The notes under the pieces: generated by a model | Seen by the model: only the letters and a program-made list of their open reading frames with translations | The model's database searches: none | What the model was told of the DNA's origin: nothing | Program-made: the position numbers and the translations under genes | From: Atrina japonica | Taxonomy: Eukaryota > Mollusca > Bivalvia > Pterioida > Pinnidae | Direction of reading: 5' to 3' | NCBI GenBank assembly: GCA_030159075.1 | Contig: BROG01000006.1 | Coordinates: 1,382,001 to 1,446,000, forward strand | Length of the DNA: 64,000 nt | Part shown: positions 25,655 to 36,735 of the stretch, piece after piece | Layout: each line of letters starts with the position of its first letter | How positions within the stretch are numbered: position 1 is the stretch's first letter

Positions 25655-25858
25655 TTGATGGTCTCAAGGAGGTTTCAGCAAGGCTATAATGTACCTTGGA
25701 CGAGACCACCAGCCCTCCGCAGGTAAACTGGCAAACTTTCTCACAAAATAAGCTTAGGTTCCAGCGGGGCTTGGACCTGTGTTGAAAAGGGGAGGGGAGA
25801 GACTGATCCATGGTTTAAAGTGTGCTATGCTCTAAGCAATCGGCCACTGAAGCCCCTG
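25655..25858 (-). mobile_element. tRNA-Ser/Leu-type SINE, decayed
   Basis: Reverse copy: 'ggacgagaccaccagccctc', 'cttaggttccagcggggctt' and head end 'aatcggccactgaagcccc'. The tail part is scrambled. Confidence 0.75.
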
Positions 25859-25859
25859 T

Positions 25860-26495
25860 TAGTCTGTGAAACCGATTAATTTTTAATGTAGTTTCTTGTT
25901 AAACTATATTTGCACCAATGATTTATTTAGTGGAAATTTCAAATTATTATGTGAAATGTTTATTCATGTACAAACGCAGTTCTAAACAAATACAACTTGA
26001 CTTATATGGATGACAGTTTAATATTGGAATAAACTCAAATGACATGAAAATAATATAGTACATACATAAAGAATACCTGAGATCATAAATGATCTGTACC
26101 TGACATGTTGCTCGTGCAACAGACATCGGTCTACAATAAAAACCGTCAATATTCCGTAATCAGGAACACTTAATATTTTAAATGTCTTTATTCAGACAGG
26201 CCGATTGTATTTCTAAAAGCAGAAAACGTTTTCATCTTACTCTGGTCACTGAACTGTTGAATACAATACAATTAAATAACAAACTGGATTTGTGCTTTGA
26301 CAAGAGGTATATAAATATTTAAGGTACATATTACAGAAATTGAAAATCGACATTGTCACAGGCTAATTATTGTATATTGTACATGTATGTCTAGCCAGCA
26401 ATATACTGTACATTTTGAAAGTGTTTGATTATATGTTTCTGTCCTTTGTAAAATATACCTGATTAATTCTCAGGTGTATATTGTGATACATTTCA
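25860..26495. other. No feature seen
   Basis: AT-rich. Also 27,970-28,740 (with an A run at 28,088-28,103) and 29,780-30,480 (AT-rich, many 'catatgac' words), where I see no gene. Confidence 0.5.
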
Positions 26496-26499
26496 GAAT

Positions 26500-27085
26500 G
26501 TGTTTTCAGCTAAATGATACATCTTACAACACTGAGTGGGGCTAGGTGTGATAGAGGTCCCCTAGCTGTTGAAGATCTATAGACTATTTAAGCTAACTGA
26601 TTCCTCATACAACACTGAGTCGGACTAGGTGTGATAGGGGTCCGCTAGCTGTTGAAGAGTCTGTATTTAAGCTAACTGATACATCATACGACACTAAGTG
26701 GGGCTAGGTGTGATAGAGGTCCGCTAGCTGTTGAAGATCTATAGACTATTTAAGCTAACTGATACATCATACGACACTAAGTGGGGCTAGGTGTGATAGG
26801 GGTCCACTAGCTGTTGAAGAGTCTGTATTTAAGCTAACTGATACAGCATACGACACTAAGTGGGGCTAGGTGTGATAGGGGTCCACTAGCTGTTGAAGAG
26901 TCTGTATTTAAGCTAACTGATACATCATATGACACTAAGTGACGCTAGGTGTGATAGGGTTCCACTAGCTGTTGAAGAGTCTGTATTTAAGCTAACTGAT
27001 ACATCATACGACACTAAGTGGGGCTAGGTGTGATAGGGTTCCACTAGCTGTTGAAGAGTCGGGACTATATTTAAGCTAACTGATT
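26500..27085. repeat. 78/86-bp minisatellite, seven units
   Basis: 'aagctaactgatacatcata', 'cgacactaagtggggctagg', 'tgtgataggggtccactagc' and 'tgttgaagagtctgtattt', with an 8-bp longer form in two units. Confidence 0.92.
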
Positions 27086-27334
27086 CATATTACATTAATG
27101 ACTGGATCTAGTGGGTCTACTATTTCCAAGAATTGTCCAACATATTTCCAAAGATCTTGGTCAGGGTACATGCTGACAAACAATTTTTTAAGGAACAAAT
27201 TTACTAGGGAAAACATTGGAACTACATCTACATTTCTACTTACATCAAACTGCCCCAATAAAGTTTCTGAGAAGAAAATACCGGTAGTGATATATATACA
27301 TGTAACAGCTAATCTTGTCAATCAGACCTAATCT

Positions 27335-27965
27335 ACATGAACAATGTAAGTTTCTGAGAAGAACACAATGACATTGATATACACATTACATATACGTGTA
27401 ACTGCCAATTCTGATCAAACTGACCCAATCCATGTTTTCAAGAAGAACAGTGATAAAAAATGTATATACATGTAACTGCCATTTACTTGTCAAACTGACC
27501 CAATCTATGTTTTCAAGAAGAACACTGATAAAAAAATTATATACATATACATGTAACTGCCATTTACTTGTCAAATGGACCCAATCTGTTTCCAAGAAGA
27601 ACACAGTGATAAAAAATTTATATACATATACATGTAACTGCCATTTACTTGTCACAGTACATGTTGCCTAATCTAAGTTTCAGAGAACAGACTTGTAGTG
27701 ATGTATACACATGTAAATGCCAATATTTGTCAAGCTGACCTAATCTAAGTTCTCAAGAAGAACTGAAGTGATAAGAAATATATATACACGTACTTGCCAA
27801 AATTTGTCAAACTGACAGTTTTCGAGAAGAACATAGTGACAGTAATATACATGCAACTGCCAATACTTGTCAAACTGACCTAATCTAAGTTCCCGAGAAG
27901 AACATAATGCTATATACATGTATTACTCTGATACATTCATGAACATGTACGTATAACTGCCAGAG
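27335..27965. repeat. About 80-bp minisatellite, seven to eight units
   Basis: 'tgtcaaactgacccaatcta', 'tttcaagaagaacactgata' and 'atatacatgtaactgccatt', well conserved at 27,420-27,650 and diverged to the right. Confidence 0.9.
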
Positions 27966-28744
27966 CTGTTAAACTGACAACGATCAATATTTTAGACACG
28001 ATCACATTAATTTATAGTTGGTATTAGCTCGGCAATTTGCAAATAATGATTACCTTTTTAAGATGCTAATACCCTTGTGCATGTCTCAAAAAAAAAAAAA
28101 AAACTTTGGAAACAGCAGAATGTGTGCAAGGTCTAGCCATTGGTGATAGAAAATGTTTGGAGAACAATAAAAATCCAGTCTAAACGAAAAATAAATAAAA
28201 TTGCATGTAGGGATTACCTTAAACAAAAAGTCAAAGAAATATGAACTTCACTTCCTTGGCCTTTAATTTATACATGTATTCAGACTTTATATGCTTCCAT
28301 CCCAAAACACTTGTAATTAGGTCAAAAGGTCACACAACAAAATATTAATAAAGACAGGTAAGAAATATACTTAATTCAGGAAAACGAGCTATTCCAAGTA
28401 CAAAATGTACATGATCTATATAATGTCAGCCATTTTGATGGCTCACTTTATTACAAGTAATTATATATCAGAGCTGTCAAACTGACCTGCTTCATGTGTG
28501 AAAATAGTCCATCACTGTCTGTAACTGTGTGTCAGTGTTACTGTCAGAACAACCAGATAAAAAGGTCGCCATTTTGAAAAAATAAATTATATTTTTTATG
28601 TTTTTGTTGACCATTAATTAAGTTTGAGACATATTGTGGTCACCACCTATTGCACCTCTTCACCCTATGACTGTTATTTATTTGTAGTCCTCAAATTTTC
28701 ACTCTAATATAGGCCTATATTGACTGACGTTTATTGACCTTGAT

Positions 28745-29775
28745 TTTCACCCAGATATACAAAAAATATATGAGTTGACTGTCATTTATCTGTGAACCTT
28801 GATACATGACAGACATAAACATCTAGGTATATATCAAGGTTCACAGATAAATGAATGTCATATACAAATGTATTTGTATATGACAGTCATTTATCTGTGA
28901 ACCTTGATATATACCTAGATGTTTATGTCTGTCATTTATCTGTGAACCTTGATATATACCTAGATGTTTATGTCTGTCATTTATCTGTGAACCTTGATAC
29001 ATGACAGACATAAACATCTAGGTATATATCAAGGTTCACAGATAAATGAATGTCATATACAAATGTATTTGTATATGACAGTCATTTATCTGTGAACCTT
29101 GATATATACCTAGATGTTTATGTCTGTCATTTATCTGTGAACCTTGATATATACCTAGATGTTTATGTCTGTCATTTATCTGTGAACCTTGATACATGTA
29201 TATACCTACATGTTTACGTCTGTCATTTATCTATGAACCTTGATATATACCTAGATGTTTATGTCTGTCATTTATCTGTGAACCTTGATATATATCTAGA
29301 TGTTTATGTCTGTCATTTATCTGTGAACCTTGATATATACCTAGATGTATATGTCTGTCATTTATCTGTGAACCTTGATACATGTATATACACAAATGTA
29401 TACGTATATGACAGTCATTTATCTGTGAACCTTGATATATACCTAGATGTTTATGCCCGTCATTTATCTGTGAACCTTGATGTATACCTAGATGTTTATG
29501 CCCGTCATTTATCTATGAACCTTGATGTATACCTAGATGTTTATGTCTGTCATTTATCTGTGAACCTTGATACATACCTAGATGTTTATGTTTGTCATTT
29601 ATCTGTGAACCTTGATATATACCTAGATGTATATGACAATTATTTATCTGTGAACCTTGATATATACCTACATGTTTACGTCTGTCATTAATCCGTGAAC
29701 CTTGATATATACCCAGATATACATGTATATGACAATTATTTATCTGTGAACCTTGATATATACCAGATTAAATGG
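28745..29775. repeat. 45-bp minisatellite with inverted blocks
   Basis: Unit 'atttatctgtgaaccttgat' plus 'atatacctagatgtttatgt' plus 'ctgtc' (45 bp, so a 15-residue repeat stays open for 213 codons, 29,050-29,691). At the left, two identical blocks 195 bp apart contain the unit in inverted orientation (28,801-28,855 and 28,996-29,050). Confidence 0.93.
28803..28938. repeat. Near-perfect palindrome, arms of about 67 bp
   Basis: The centre is at 28,870-28,871 (gtcatatacaaat, gt, atttgtatatgac). The arms match with a single difference out to 'gacagacataaac'/'gtttatgtctgtc'. A second copy of the palindrome lies 195 bp to the right. Confidence 0.85.
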
Positions 29776-30481
29776 CTGCCACATACCTATTTTCCTTGAT
29801 TTTCACCCTGATGTATATGACTGTTATTCATTTATGCTGAGCTAGTTTAGCTCACTTAAAATTTATACAACAATACTTCAAGCTTTATATGCATGCACTG
29901 ACCTAAATATAGCCCAAAATGACAGGTGAAATACAATATCACCCAGCCAATCATAATAATGATATATAGTATCATTATGACATATGACATACTACAAGAT
30001 GTAATAAAGACAAAATATGACTGTCAGTGTGTGGCATAGTCATACAATGTATGATATCCCAACATTATGATATATAAAATACATAAATATAGCAAAAGCA
30101 GTGACAGCTGAGTGATATAAAGTCATATCATGTCATAATATGACACATCAAAAGAAACATTTATAAGTAAAAATTCCAGTATATAAATATATCAAGATTA
30201 AGGAAATACATAAATCAACCACCATGAGACACAGAAAATACAGAAAAAGACAGACTGACATGTTTATAATAAATATGACACAATGATTGTTATGACAACA
30301 AGAGTATGATTGAGTCATAATACAACCATATGACTTGCATGATATCTTAGGAAACATGAATTTAGACCTATTATAGGCCCAATATTGTGACACTCTATAT
30401 CAGCCAATATGCCTAACATGTTAATCTATTGTGTTATGCATAATTACTTTGTAATGGAGCACCATGATTGGCAAAAAAAAT

Positions 30482-30604
30482 ATCTGTATTGTATTGTATT
30501 GTATCGTATTGTACTGTATTGTATTGTATTGTATTATATTGTATTGTGTTGTATTGTATTGTGTTGTATTGTGTTGTATTGTGTTGTATTGTATTGTATT
30601 GTAT
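30482..30604. repeat. (ATTGT)n pentanucleotide microsatellite
   Basis: About 24 TATTG/TGTTG units, with a few C and A substitutions. Confidence 0.95.
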
Positions 30605-30807
30605 ATGACAAACACCATAACGTCAACGACCATATGACATGACACTACCCGCACCATATGACATGACCATATGTCTACAAATGTATATCACAATAAGAGA
30701 GACCCATTAGTCTTGTTATGTGACTTACCTAACTAACATCACAGAATCGTAACATGATTTATACTTTCACTTTCAAAGTGTTTGTCAAGCACCTGACTTT
30801 TACTTAC

Positions 30808-30894
30808 CTCGTTAATACGGGACCGCTGTCTATACTTCAAAACCTCCCTTGGCGACATAGGAACAGCGTCCCAGTCAATATCTGATGAATCCAT
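30808..30894 (-). CDS. First coding exon of an unrecognised minus-strand gene
   Basis: An 87-nt, 29-codon exon starting at ATG 30,894 with an in-frame TAA two codons upstream and ending at a consensus donor, GAG|GTAAGTA. The peptide starts MDSSDIDWDAVPMSPREVLK and continues YRQRSRINE. It is hydrophilic, with an acidic start followed by a basic part, has no signal peptide, and looks like real protein rather than repeat. I do not recognise it. Later exons should lie to the left, below 30,808, where almost everything is minisatellite or transposon; I could not find the next one, so the first intron may be long. About 500 bp away another short first exon points the opposite way. Confidence 0.6.
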
Positions 30895-31397
30895 TTCTTA
30901 ATATCCGATAACTAATCCAAAAACAAAATATCTAGAAAATTAAATCCAAAATGGTTCATATACCGGTCGATAATCTGATACGAACGCCACAGGTAAACAT
31001 GACTACCACCAATAAGTTTATCACATGAAACGCACACAAATATTTATCCCGAAAAGATTTGTTTAAAGAAAAAACGTAATTAACATCAGACAAAAACGTG
31101 TACGTTTTTATATATCAAGCAATAGTACAGGGTTATATATACACTGTACAAAAGTCGCGGCTTCTCTCGTGATTACACTCCTCAGTATTTACTTAGCGTA
31201 AAACATGCATGTCAGAAAATAAACGGAAAGTCATTGAGAAAGCGTACAGCTGTAGTCAATCCGAACATTTCCTTTCCTCAGTTGTCAATTTCAGTGTCCT
31301 GGAGAAATACGATACTTCCTTTGATAGGAGGTAATACACAGGTAAGTAGCCTATGAAACCATGTGTTGAATTCACAAAATATTAACATCTATCATAA
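30895..31397. promoter_or_regulatory. Putative bidirectional promoter between two divergent first exons
   Basis: The stretch between the two oppositely facing start codons is about 500 bp, free of tandem repeats and recognisable transposons (rare here), and somewhat richer in CpG than its surroundings. I see no convincing paired TATA elements; a TA-rich run near 31,130 could be chance. Inferred from gene arrangement only. Confidence 0.4.
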
Positions 31398-31526
31398 ATG
31401 ACCACATTTTCAAAAACAGTTCCACAGCGAAACGCTCCAGTAAAAAGAGAACAAGGTCTGTCCGCACCCGACCGAGGTGGCCCAAGCGAAATGTTATCGC
31501 TGATTAAGCAGGTCGACAAAATTCAT
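31398..31526 (+). CDS. First coding exon of an unrecognised plus-strand gene
   Basis: ATG 31,398 has a TAA codon directly upstream in frame. 43 codons follow to a donor GTATGT at 31,527 (phase 0); without splicing the frame stops two codons later. The peptide starts MTTFSKTVPQRNAPVKREQG and ends SEMLSLIKQVDKIH. The normal composition, including the amphipathic end, suggests real coding sequence, but I recognise no family. A good donor (cacag|gtaagt) at 31,342 might close a 5' untranslated exon; in that case an acceptor near 31,420 (tttcaaaaacag) would remove this ATG. Possible next exons in phase lie at 33,384 and 40,535. Confidence 0.5.
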
Positions 31527-31534
31527 GTATGTTG

Positions 31535-32040
31535 ATTTTATTACTTAATTACATTTGAATATAGATACATTGTCTTAAAAATGACCCGAGGTCACCTATA
31601 TTATTCTTCACTCATTCATACAAATTTATAATGAACCGTCTACTATTGACAGTACAGAATAATAAAGTGTACTTGTACGTGTATTTATTCCAAAGTGCTT
31701 TAAAGGTATTAGAACCAGTTAATTAAAATTGTATATTCTTCGGGAAAAGTGCTACATCGAAACCTTATGCTATATTTTTTCTTTTGCTCTGTAGGATCTA
31801 CATGTATACAACGTTTTAAATGTCAACTAAGTATAAAAGGCGTGTGTACATAGGACCTACAATGTAGTTGTCAAAGACCGACATCGGAATACAAAACTTG
31901 TGCACGTTTACGGTAAAATTGACATCTCTGCTCTTGTACATGTCCATTACACAAACCTCGCAATATGTCACGACTTCAAAATATATAAATTCTGATTTGT
32001 TAAGGTATATGGCAAGTCAGTATTTCGAACAGGAATGATG
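31535..32040. other. Start of putative first intron, no feature seen
   Basis: AT-rich, follows the donor of the plus-strand first exon. Also nothing clear at 33,070-33,380, 34,540-34,910 and 35,510-35,860. Confidence 0.5.
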
Positions 32041-32044
32041 TAAG

Positions 32045-32510
32045 CAAATTTGCTCACACAAGATGATGTTTACAAACCAATTTGTTAACACAAAACGATG
32101 AAAACCAATCTGTTTTTAAAATATAAGATGGTGTAAACCAATCTGTTAACACAAGATGGTGTAAACCAATTTGTTAACACAAGATGATGTAAACCAATCT
32201 ACTAACACAAGATGATGTAAACCAATCTGTTAACACAAGGTGATGTAAAACAATCTGTTAATACAAGATGATGTAAACCAATCTATTAACACAAGATGGT
32301 GTAAACCAATCTGTTCACACAAGGCGATGTAAAACATCTGTTAATACAAGATGATGTAAACCAATCTGTTAACACAAAATAACGTCAACCAATCAGCTAA
32401 CACAAGATGATTTAAACCAATCTGTTAACACAAGGTGATGTAAACCAATCGGTTAACACAAGATAGTATGAACCAATCTGTTTATACAATATAATTTAAA
32501 CCAAAATTTA
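32045..32510. repeat. 28-bp minisatellite, about 16 units
   Basis: 'acacaagatgatgtaaacca' plus 'atctgtta'. Confidence 0.92.
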
Positions 32511-32564
32511 AATAGATTTATTGATGCATAGGTCAGGACAGTAAGAAAAACTTAATTTAACTCT

Positions 32565-33065
32565 GTAATTTTGGTGTTCCAATTTGACGTAACTGCAGAA
32601 AAACTAAAATCAAATTTGAAAAACTAGGTTTACTCATTTTTGTAATATCGGCGCAGTTAAACCTAGTCTTTTCTTCAGTTAATGGGGGTTACTGATGACA
32701 AAAAACTAGGTTTAACCGACTTAGCACGCCAAAATCACAATAATGATTTTAACCTAGTTTATACCTAATAAACCTAGTTTTTCTCAATCAAAACCATTTT
32801 TTTCTCCAGTCAAAGTGAGTTTCGAGAAAACCTAGGTTCAATTGATTAATGTGATTTTGGCACTGCAATTTGAATTAATTGTAGCAAAACTCGGTTTAAC
32901 TGAACCAAATTCACACTTATACTCGAAAAAATAGGTTTTAACTCATTTTTGTGATTTTGGCCTAATTAAACCTAGCTTGTCGCCAGTTAATGTTGGTTAC
33001 TGAAAAAAATACTAGATTTAAGTGATTACAACTAGGTTTAACTCATTAATGTGATTTTTACGTGC
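32565..33065. repeat. Array of CTAGGTTT motifs in both orientations
   Basis: 'aaaactaggtttaact' and 'agttaaacctagttt' alternate every 30-60 bp, with 'aatgtgattttggc' and 'ccagttaatgttggttactg' between. Adjacent units can fold on each other. No fixed period. Confidence 0.75.
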
Positions 33066-33383
33066 CATAAATATTATTAGAATCGAGATTTTCTCAGTTA
33101 CGAAACAGTTTTTCTTATAGCTCTTTTCACGCAAAATCTTAGTACGATATATTTTATCGTAATTAATACGGATTTTCTTGATAACGAGTATTATTACTCC
33201 GAAAATGTCAGGTAAGAGAAACTATTTAGCTTACTTCCGCCTATGGTCCACTGAAGGAAATTGACCGGGCACTCATTAGTCTCCCCCCAGTGCCAGTCGC
33301 TATACATGTGTTCCCATGTTCCCGTCCTCTATGTCTCTGCGCCAGGTAAACCTACAGGTGTCATCTATAATTCTTTTTTCCAG

Positions 33384-33488
33384 GTGGGTTCCATTTCCTT
33401 GCCCGATTTGTCAGATGTACTGAAGGCTCGCCTCCGTAGAATTTTCAAAATCCAACTCAGTCTACGTTTCAGTCAGGTCCTGATCTAG
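33384..33488 (+). CDS. Possible exon, 34 codons (very tentative)
   Basis: After an acceptor of type ttcttttttccag, a phase-0 frame reads VGSISLPDLSDVLKARLRRI and runs on for 14 residues to a TAG. The composition is protein-like and the phase fits the donor at 31,527. It lies beside retrotransposon remains on the other strand (33.5-34.2 kb), so it may instead be part of that debris. No family recognised. Confidence 0.15.
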   Translation: MGSISLPDLSDVLKARLRRIFKIQLSLRFSQVLI

Positions 33489-33489
33489 G

Positions 33490-34170
33490 TGATTAACGTC
33501 TGGAACATATTTTCTAAATGTTTTAAAGTCGATGGAATGTTATCTTAGCTTGGCCAACCCTTGTCCTTCACACTTGCATCTGTTATACACTGACAGATTT
33601 TCTAAATGGTCTAAAGTCGACGGAATGTTGTTCAAGAATTGCCGATCCTTGCCTTTCACATCTGCATCAGTTCCGCACTGACAGATTTTCTATATGTTTT
33701 AAAGTCGACGGAATGTTGTTCAAGAATTGCCGATTTTTACCCTTCACATCTACATCAGTTCCATCCTGCCTGTCTACAATGCTTCCAACGTATGTGAAGC
33801 ATTCTACATAATCCAATACTTGTCCCTGTACCATAATGGGGTGTGCATCCTGTATTGATGGACATTGCTCTTTTATAGATTTTAGTCCAATGGAAGCTGA
33901 ACTTTGAACCAAAATGTCTATTTTATCTGGCATCTGCTGTTGGGTTTGTGAAGGTAGTATAGGGTCGTCCACAAAGTCAGTGTCATATAGTTGCTCACAC
34001 TATGGGCAATGTATTCCATTTTTCTTTCCATCCGTTGACATCATCAGTAGAAGGTCGATGACTAGCAGAAACAGGGAGAACGATAACAAATAACCCAATC
34101 AGACTCTGATGAGCATTTGGAAGGCTCCGATACGTCTATGGACATCAGCACGAACGTTTTAGACTTTTTG
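33490..34170 (-). pseudogene. Decayed non-LTR retrotransposon reverse transcriptase fragment
   Basis: Minus strand. From about 34,150 down, one frame reads SPFLFLLVIDLLLMMSTDG, matching the 'GCLLSPFLFLLVIDW' block of LINE reverse transcriptases. After a stop, DFVDDPILPSQTQQQM stands where intact elements have the catalytic FADD box, so its alanine is replaced by valine. Further on, VECFTYVGSIVDRQDGTDVD matches the 'FTYLGS...GGTDEDV' block near the end of the RT domain. Stops and substitutions show it is dead. No endonuclease domain is seen. A piece of roughly 85-90 bp at the downstream end (33,510-33,770) is present three times in tandem, a duplication after insertion. Confidence 0.85.
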
Positions 34171-34271
34171 TTTTAAAATTTCCAACAGTCAATACATACA
34201 ACTCCCATTCCGGTTTGAAAACGTGGTATGACCTTTATAGGCGCTTTGGATAACATCAGTGATAATTCTGT

Positions 34272-34362
34272 TTAACCCATTTACCCCGAAAGACACATTT
34301 GGACTGATCTAAGTCATTGATTTACAGAAGAGTCAATTGTTTTTCAGGGATCGGTGAGTTAA
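34272..34362 (+). mobile_element. 91-bp MITE, 'TTAACTCATTCACCCCT' family
   Basis: Starts ttaacccatttaccccgaaa and ends ggtgagttaa. The centre is nearly identical to its neighbour 82 bp downstream, in the same orientation. Confidence 0.8.
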
Positions 34363-34443
34363 TGATAGTCTACTGTGTTAATACCAGTGATGTCTACTTT
34401 AACGTCCTTGATATTGAAGAATCTTCATTTGGCGTTTACACAG

Positions 34444-34535
34444 TTGACCCATTCAACCCTAAAAGACACATTTGGACTAGTCTAAGTCATTGATTTACCG
34501 AAGAGTCAATTATTTTTCAGGGGTTAATGAATTAA
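34444..34535 (+). mobile_element. 92-bp MITE, 'TTAACTCATTCACCCCT' family
   Basis: Starts ttgacccattcaaccctaaa and ends aggggttaatgaattaa, the inverted match of its start. Second copy of a close pair. Confidence 0.8.
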
Positions 34536-34914
34536 AACTTGGTTCCTGGTAGTAGTGAACTCATGTTTCATCCTTGGTGTTTTATTGGAGTCTCCTGTCC
34601 TTTGTCGACAACATGGTAGTGACGTCAAGAAACTTGCGGATATTTGGGCGACTTTAATTAACTTATCCACCATCGAGACCTATAGAATCAAAGTAATTGC
34701 ATTTCTGTATAATCGTTTTTGTTGTGGTGCTAGACTGGTCAAGATTTGAACAAAAGTTCCAAAGTTAGTAACTCTTCATTTTATTAGGGGAAGGCTTTAG
34801 ACATGGTCTGAATTGGAATCAATATTTGGGGAGGGGGTGATGCTATCTTGAATTTTCATGTGGAAGGTCAGTGATATTTTCCCCAGGATTATTGTAACCA
34901 GGTTTTCTCCTTCA

Positions 34915-35035
34915 CAAGTAGAAATGAAGAAGTACCAATTAATAATCGACGCCCAAGTCCATTAGATCACGACGAATTAGATGTGCTATGGTCTCAACAT
35001 GTAGAACAAATGCGAATCCCAAACGGGATGGGACC
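34915..35035. repeat. Dispersed repeat shared with 44.5 kb
   Basis: 'gaagaagtaccaatt', 'agtccattaga', 'gtctcaacatgtagaacaa' and 'atcccaaacgggatggg' align in order with 44,500-44,620 over about 110 bp. Confidence 0.65.
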
Positions 35036-35122
35036 AATTACCACCACCGTATAACTGACAAAATATTACATGTGGAGTTTAACAACAGTCAGGCCTAACC
35101 AACGACCACTGGTCATCCATGG

Positions 35123-35506
35123 GTGTCCAAAACCACTTTAATTAAAACAAACTTGTCAAACAGTTTAATTGAATATACATACATACATACAGTGTACATG
35201 TATTTATGTGTACATGTATTTATAAATAAAACGGAGAACATTCTCCCGAGATTTCCACCCTATCGTAGGCTAATAAGCTCCCATTCCCCACGCAAAAGTA
35301 CAAACATTTTCCACAATTTGCAGTCCAAATTTTCCAACTTAGGTACAATGATAATGAATTTGAAGAAATTCTTGTATATTCAAACAGTTTTGTGTACTTT
35401 TAGATTTCCCAATTTCAATAAACTGTTGCTCAGATTCCCGATTCAAAAGGTCAAGACCCAGGTTGCATTCCCAAAAGAGTGTGGAAAATCCCCGTTTTCT
35501 GTCTGA
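35123..35506 (+). other. Longest open frame outside tandem repeats, not convincing
   Basis: 127 codons from an ATG, but rich in Tyr/Ile/Val from 'acatac' and 'tgtacatg' runs at the start, with no recognisable motif and no conserved-looking core. The second half (RFPPYRRLISSHSPRKSTN) is more even. I list it only because it is the longest non-repeat frame. Confidence 0.12.
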
Positions 35507-35863
35507 AAATTCTTGTCTCTGTTTTGTTAAATTAAGAAGTATACTTCAAAAACATATGCATGCAAGTAAACTATATATCAATACCCAAATATTCGTATGT
35601 ATAGGTTATAATTGATATAAATCTGTTAATATAATTTGGTATACATTTCATACATAAGTGTGAAGTGTAACTGTGGTAAATTGCAAATCTTTAATTATGA
35701 CTTACAGTCTGTTCAATGTTCTGCTCTATATACACCTTGTTCAGTCGCGTGAGTTTAAAGTGTAATTGTGTTAAATGTGCATATGTCTGTTTGATATTAC
35801 GTGTTTATCACACTAGATACATGTATTATATTATACATGGTGGATATCACTCTTCGCTGTACG

Positions 35864-35865
<2 letters not shown>

Positions 35866-35957
<92 letters not shown>
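35866..35957. repeat. (TA)n(TG)n compound microsatellite
   Basis: About 28 TA followed by about 17 TG dinucleotides. Confidence 0.95.
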
Positions 35958-35960
<3 letters not shown>

Positions 35961-36468
35961 GTTTGGTATCATCTGATAAGCCGAAAGGCTTAAGGAATAA
36001 AGAACCCGAACTTGAACTTGAAATATAGTATTATGTATCATGCATATAAACCTGATGTAGTTTTTCCCCCAATAAACAATTACAATTACTGTTAACATAA
36101 TTTGGTATACATTTTGCACATGATCGCCAATAAATGGTTAAGCGTAGGAAGTGTAAATTATAAATCTAATAACTATCGTTATCGCTGTACGTTAGTGGCG
36201 TTTTTTCCCCTTGCTATCAGATAAATAGATTGTTTGATGAATTGACAATTTAAAGTTAAAAAATGAAAATATATTGAAAACTAATACAAGAGTTTTACAA
36301 ATATTTGATCTTTTTAAAATACCTCATTAGTTATTTTTATTACAAGAACGATTGATTTTAGGCTTTTGCCAACAAAGATGTAAACATTAAGAACTAGCGA
36401 AATTGATTGATGTCAATAAAAGGAAATTTACATTACATATTTGTGGAAGCAGGACAAATTCGAAAAAT

Positions 36469-36550
36469 TAAAGGGGTATTAGCTGTGTTTTCAAAAAAAA
36501 TTATTTCTGTTTTTTCTTTTTATTTCTTATATTGATAAACAATAACAATG
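36469..36550 (+). mobile_element. Truncated 'AAAGGGGTATTAGCT' MITE, cut by a SINE
   Basis: Starts ttaaaggggtattagctgtg and follows the family interior for about 80 bp up to 'ttgataaacaataacaatg', then runs into SINE sequence at about 36,550. The right half was not found, so insertion plus deletion is likely. Confidence 0.6.
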
Positions 36551-36735
36551 CAGGTTCGAGTCCCACTCGAACCTGGGACTCGAACCTTAGCTGATATTTG
36601 TGAGAAAGTTTGCCAGTTTACTTGCGGGAGGTCGGTGGTCTCTTCCCGAGTAACCGGGTTCTCTCCTCCACCATTAAAAACTGGCCTCCACCATATATAA
36701 CTGTAAAATCGTTGAAACAATATTCAAAATTCATT
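36550..36735 (+). mobile_element. tRNA-Ser/Leu-type SINE, headless
   Basis: Begins at the B box, where 'caggttcgagtcccactcga' is followed by a small inverted duplication ('acctgggactcgaacc'), then body and tail ('ctctcctccaccattaaaaa', 'tataactgtaaaatcgttga'). It cuts into a MITE fragment on its left. Confidence 0.75.

Noticed and set aside
27085..27331. Overlapping open frames on both strands at 27.1-27.3 kb
   Set aside because: Neither shows motifs or splice support, and they sit between two minisatellites; likely chance.
29050..29691. 213-codon plus-strand open frame
   Set aside because: It is the 45-bp minisatellite read in frame (15-residue repeat); inverted units and drift to the sides show DNA-level, not protein-level, repetition.
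28801..29770. CRISPR-like regular repeats
   Set aside because: Units are contiguous without unique spacers, and the DNA is eukaryotic; the same applies to all other arrays here.
30409..30657. Open frames on both strands around 30.5 kb
   Set aside because: Both are readings of the ATTGT pentamer repeat.
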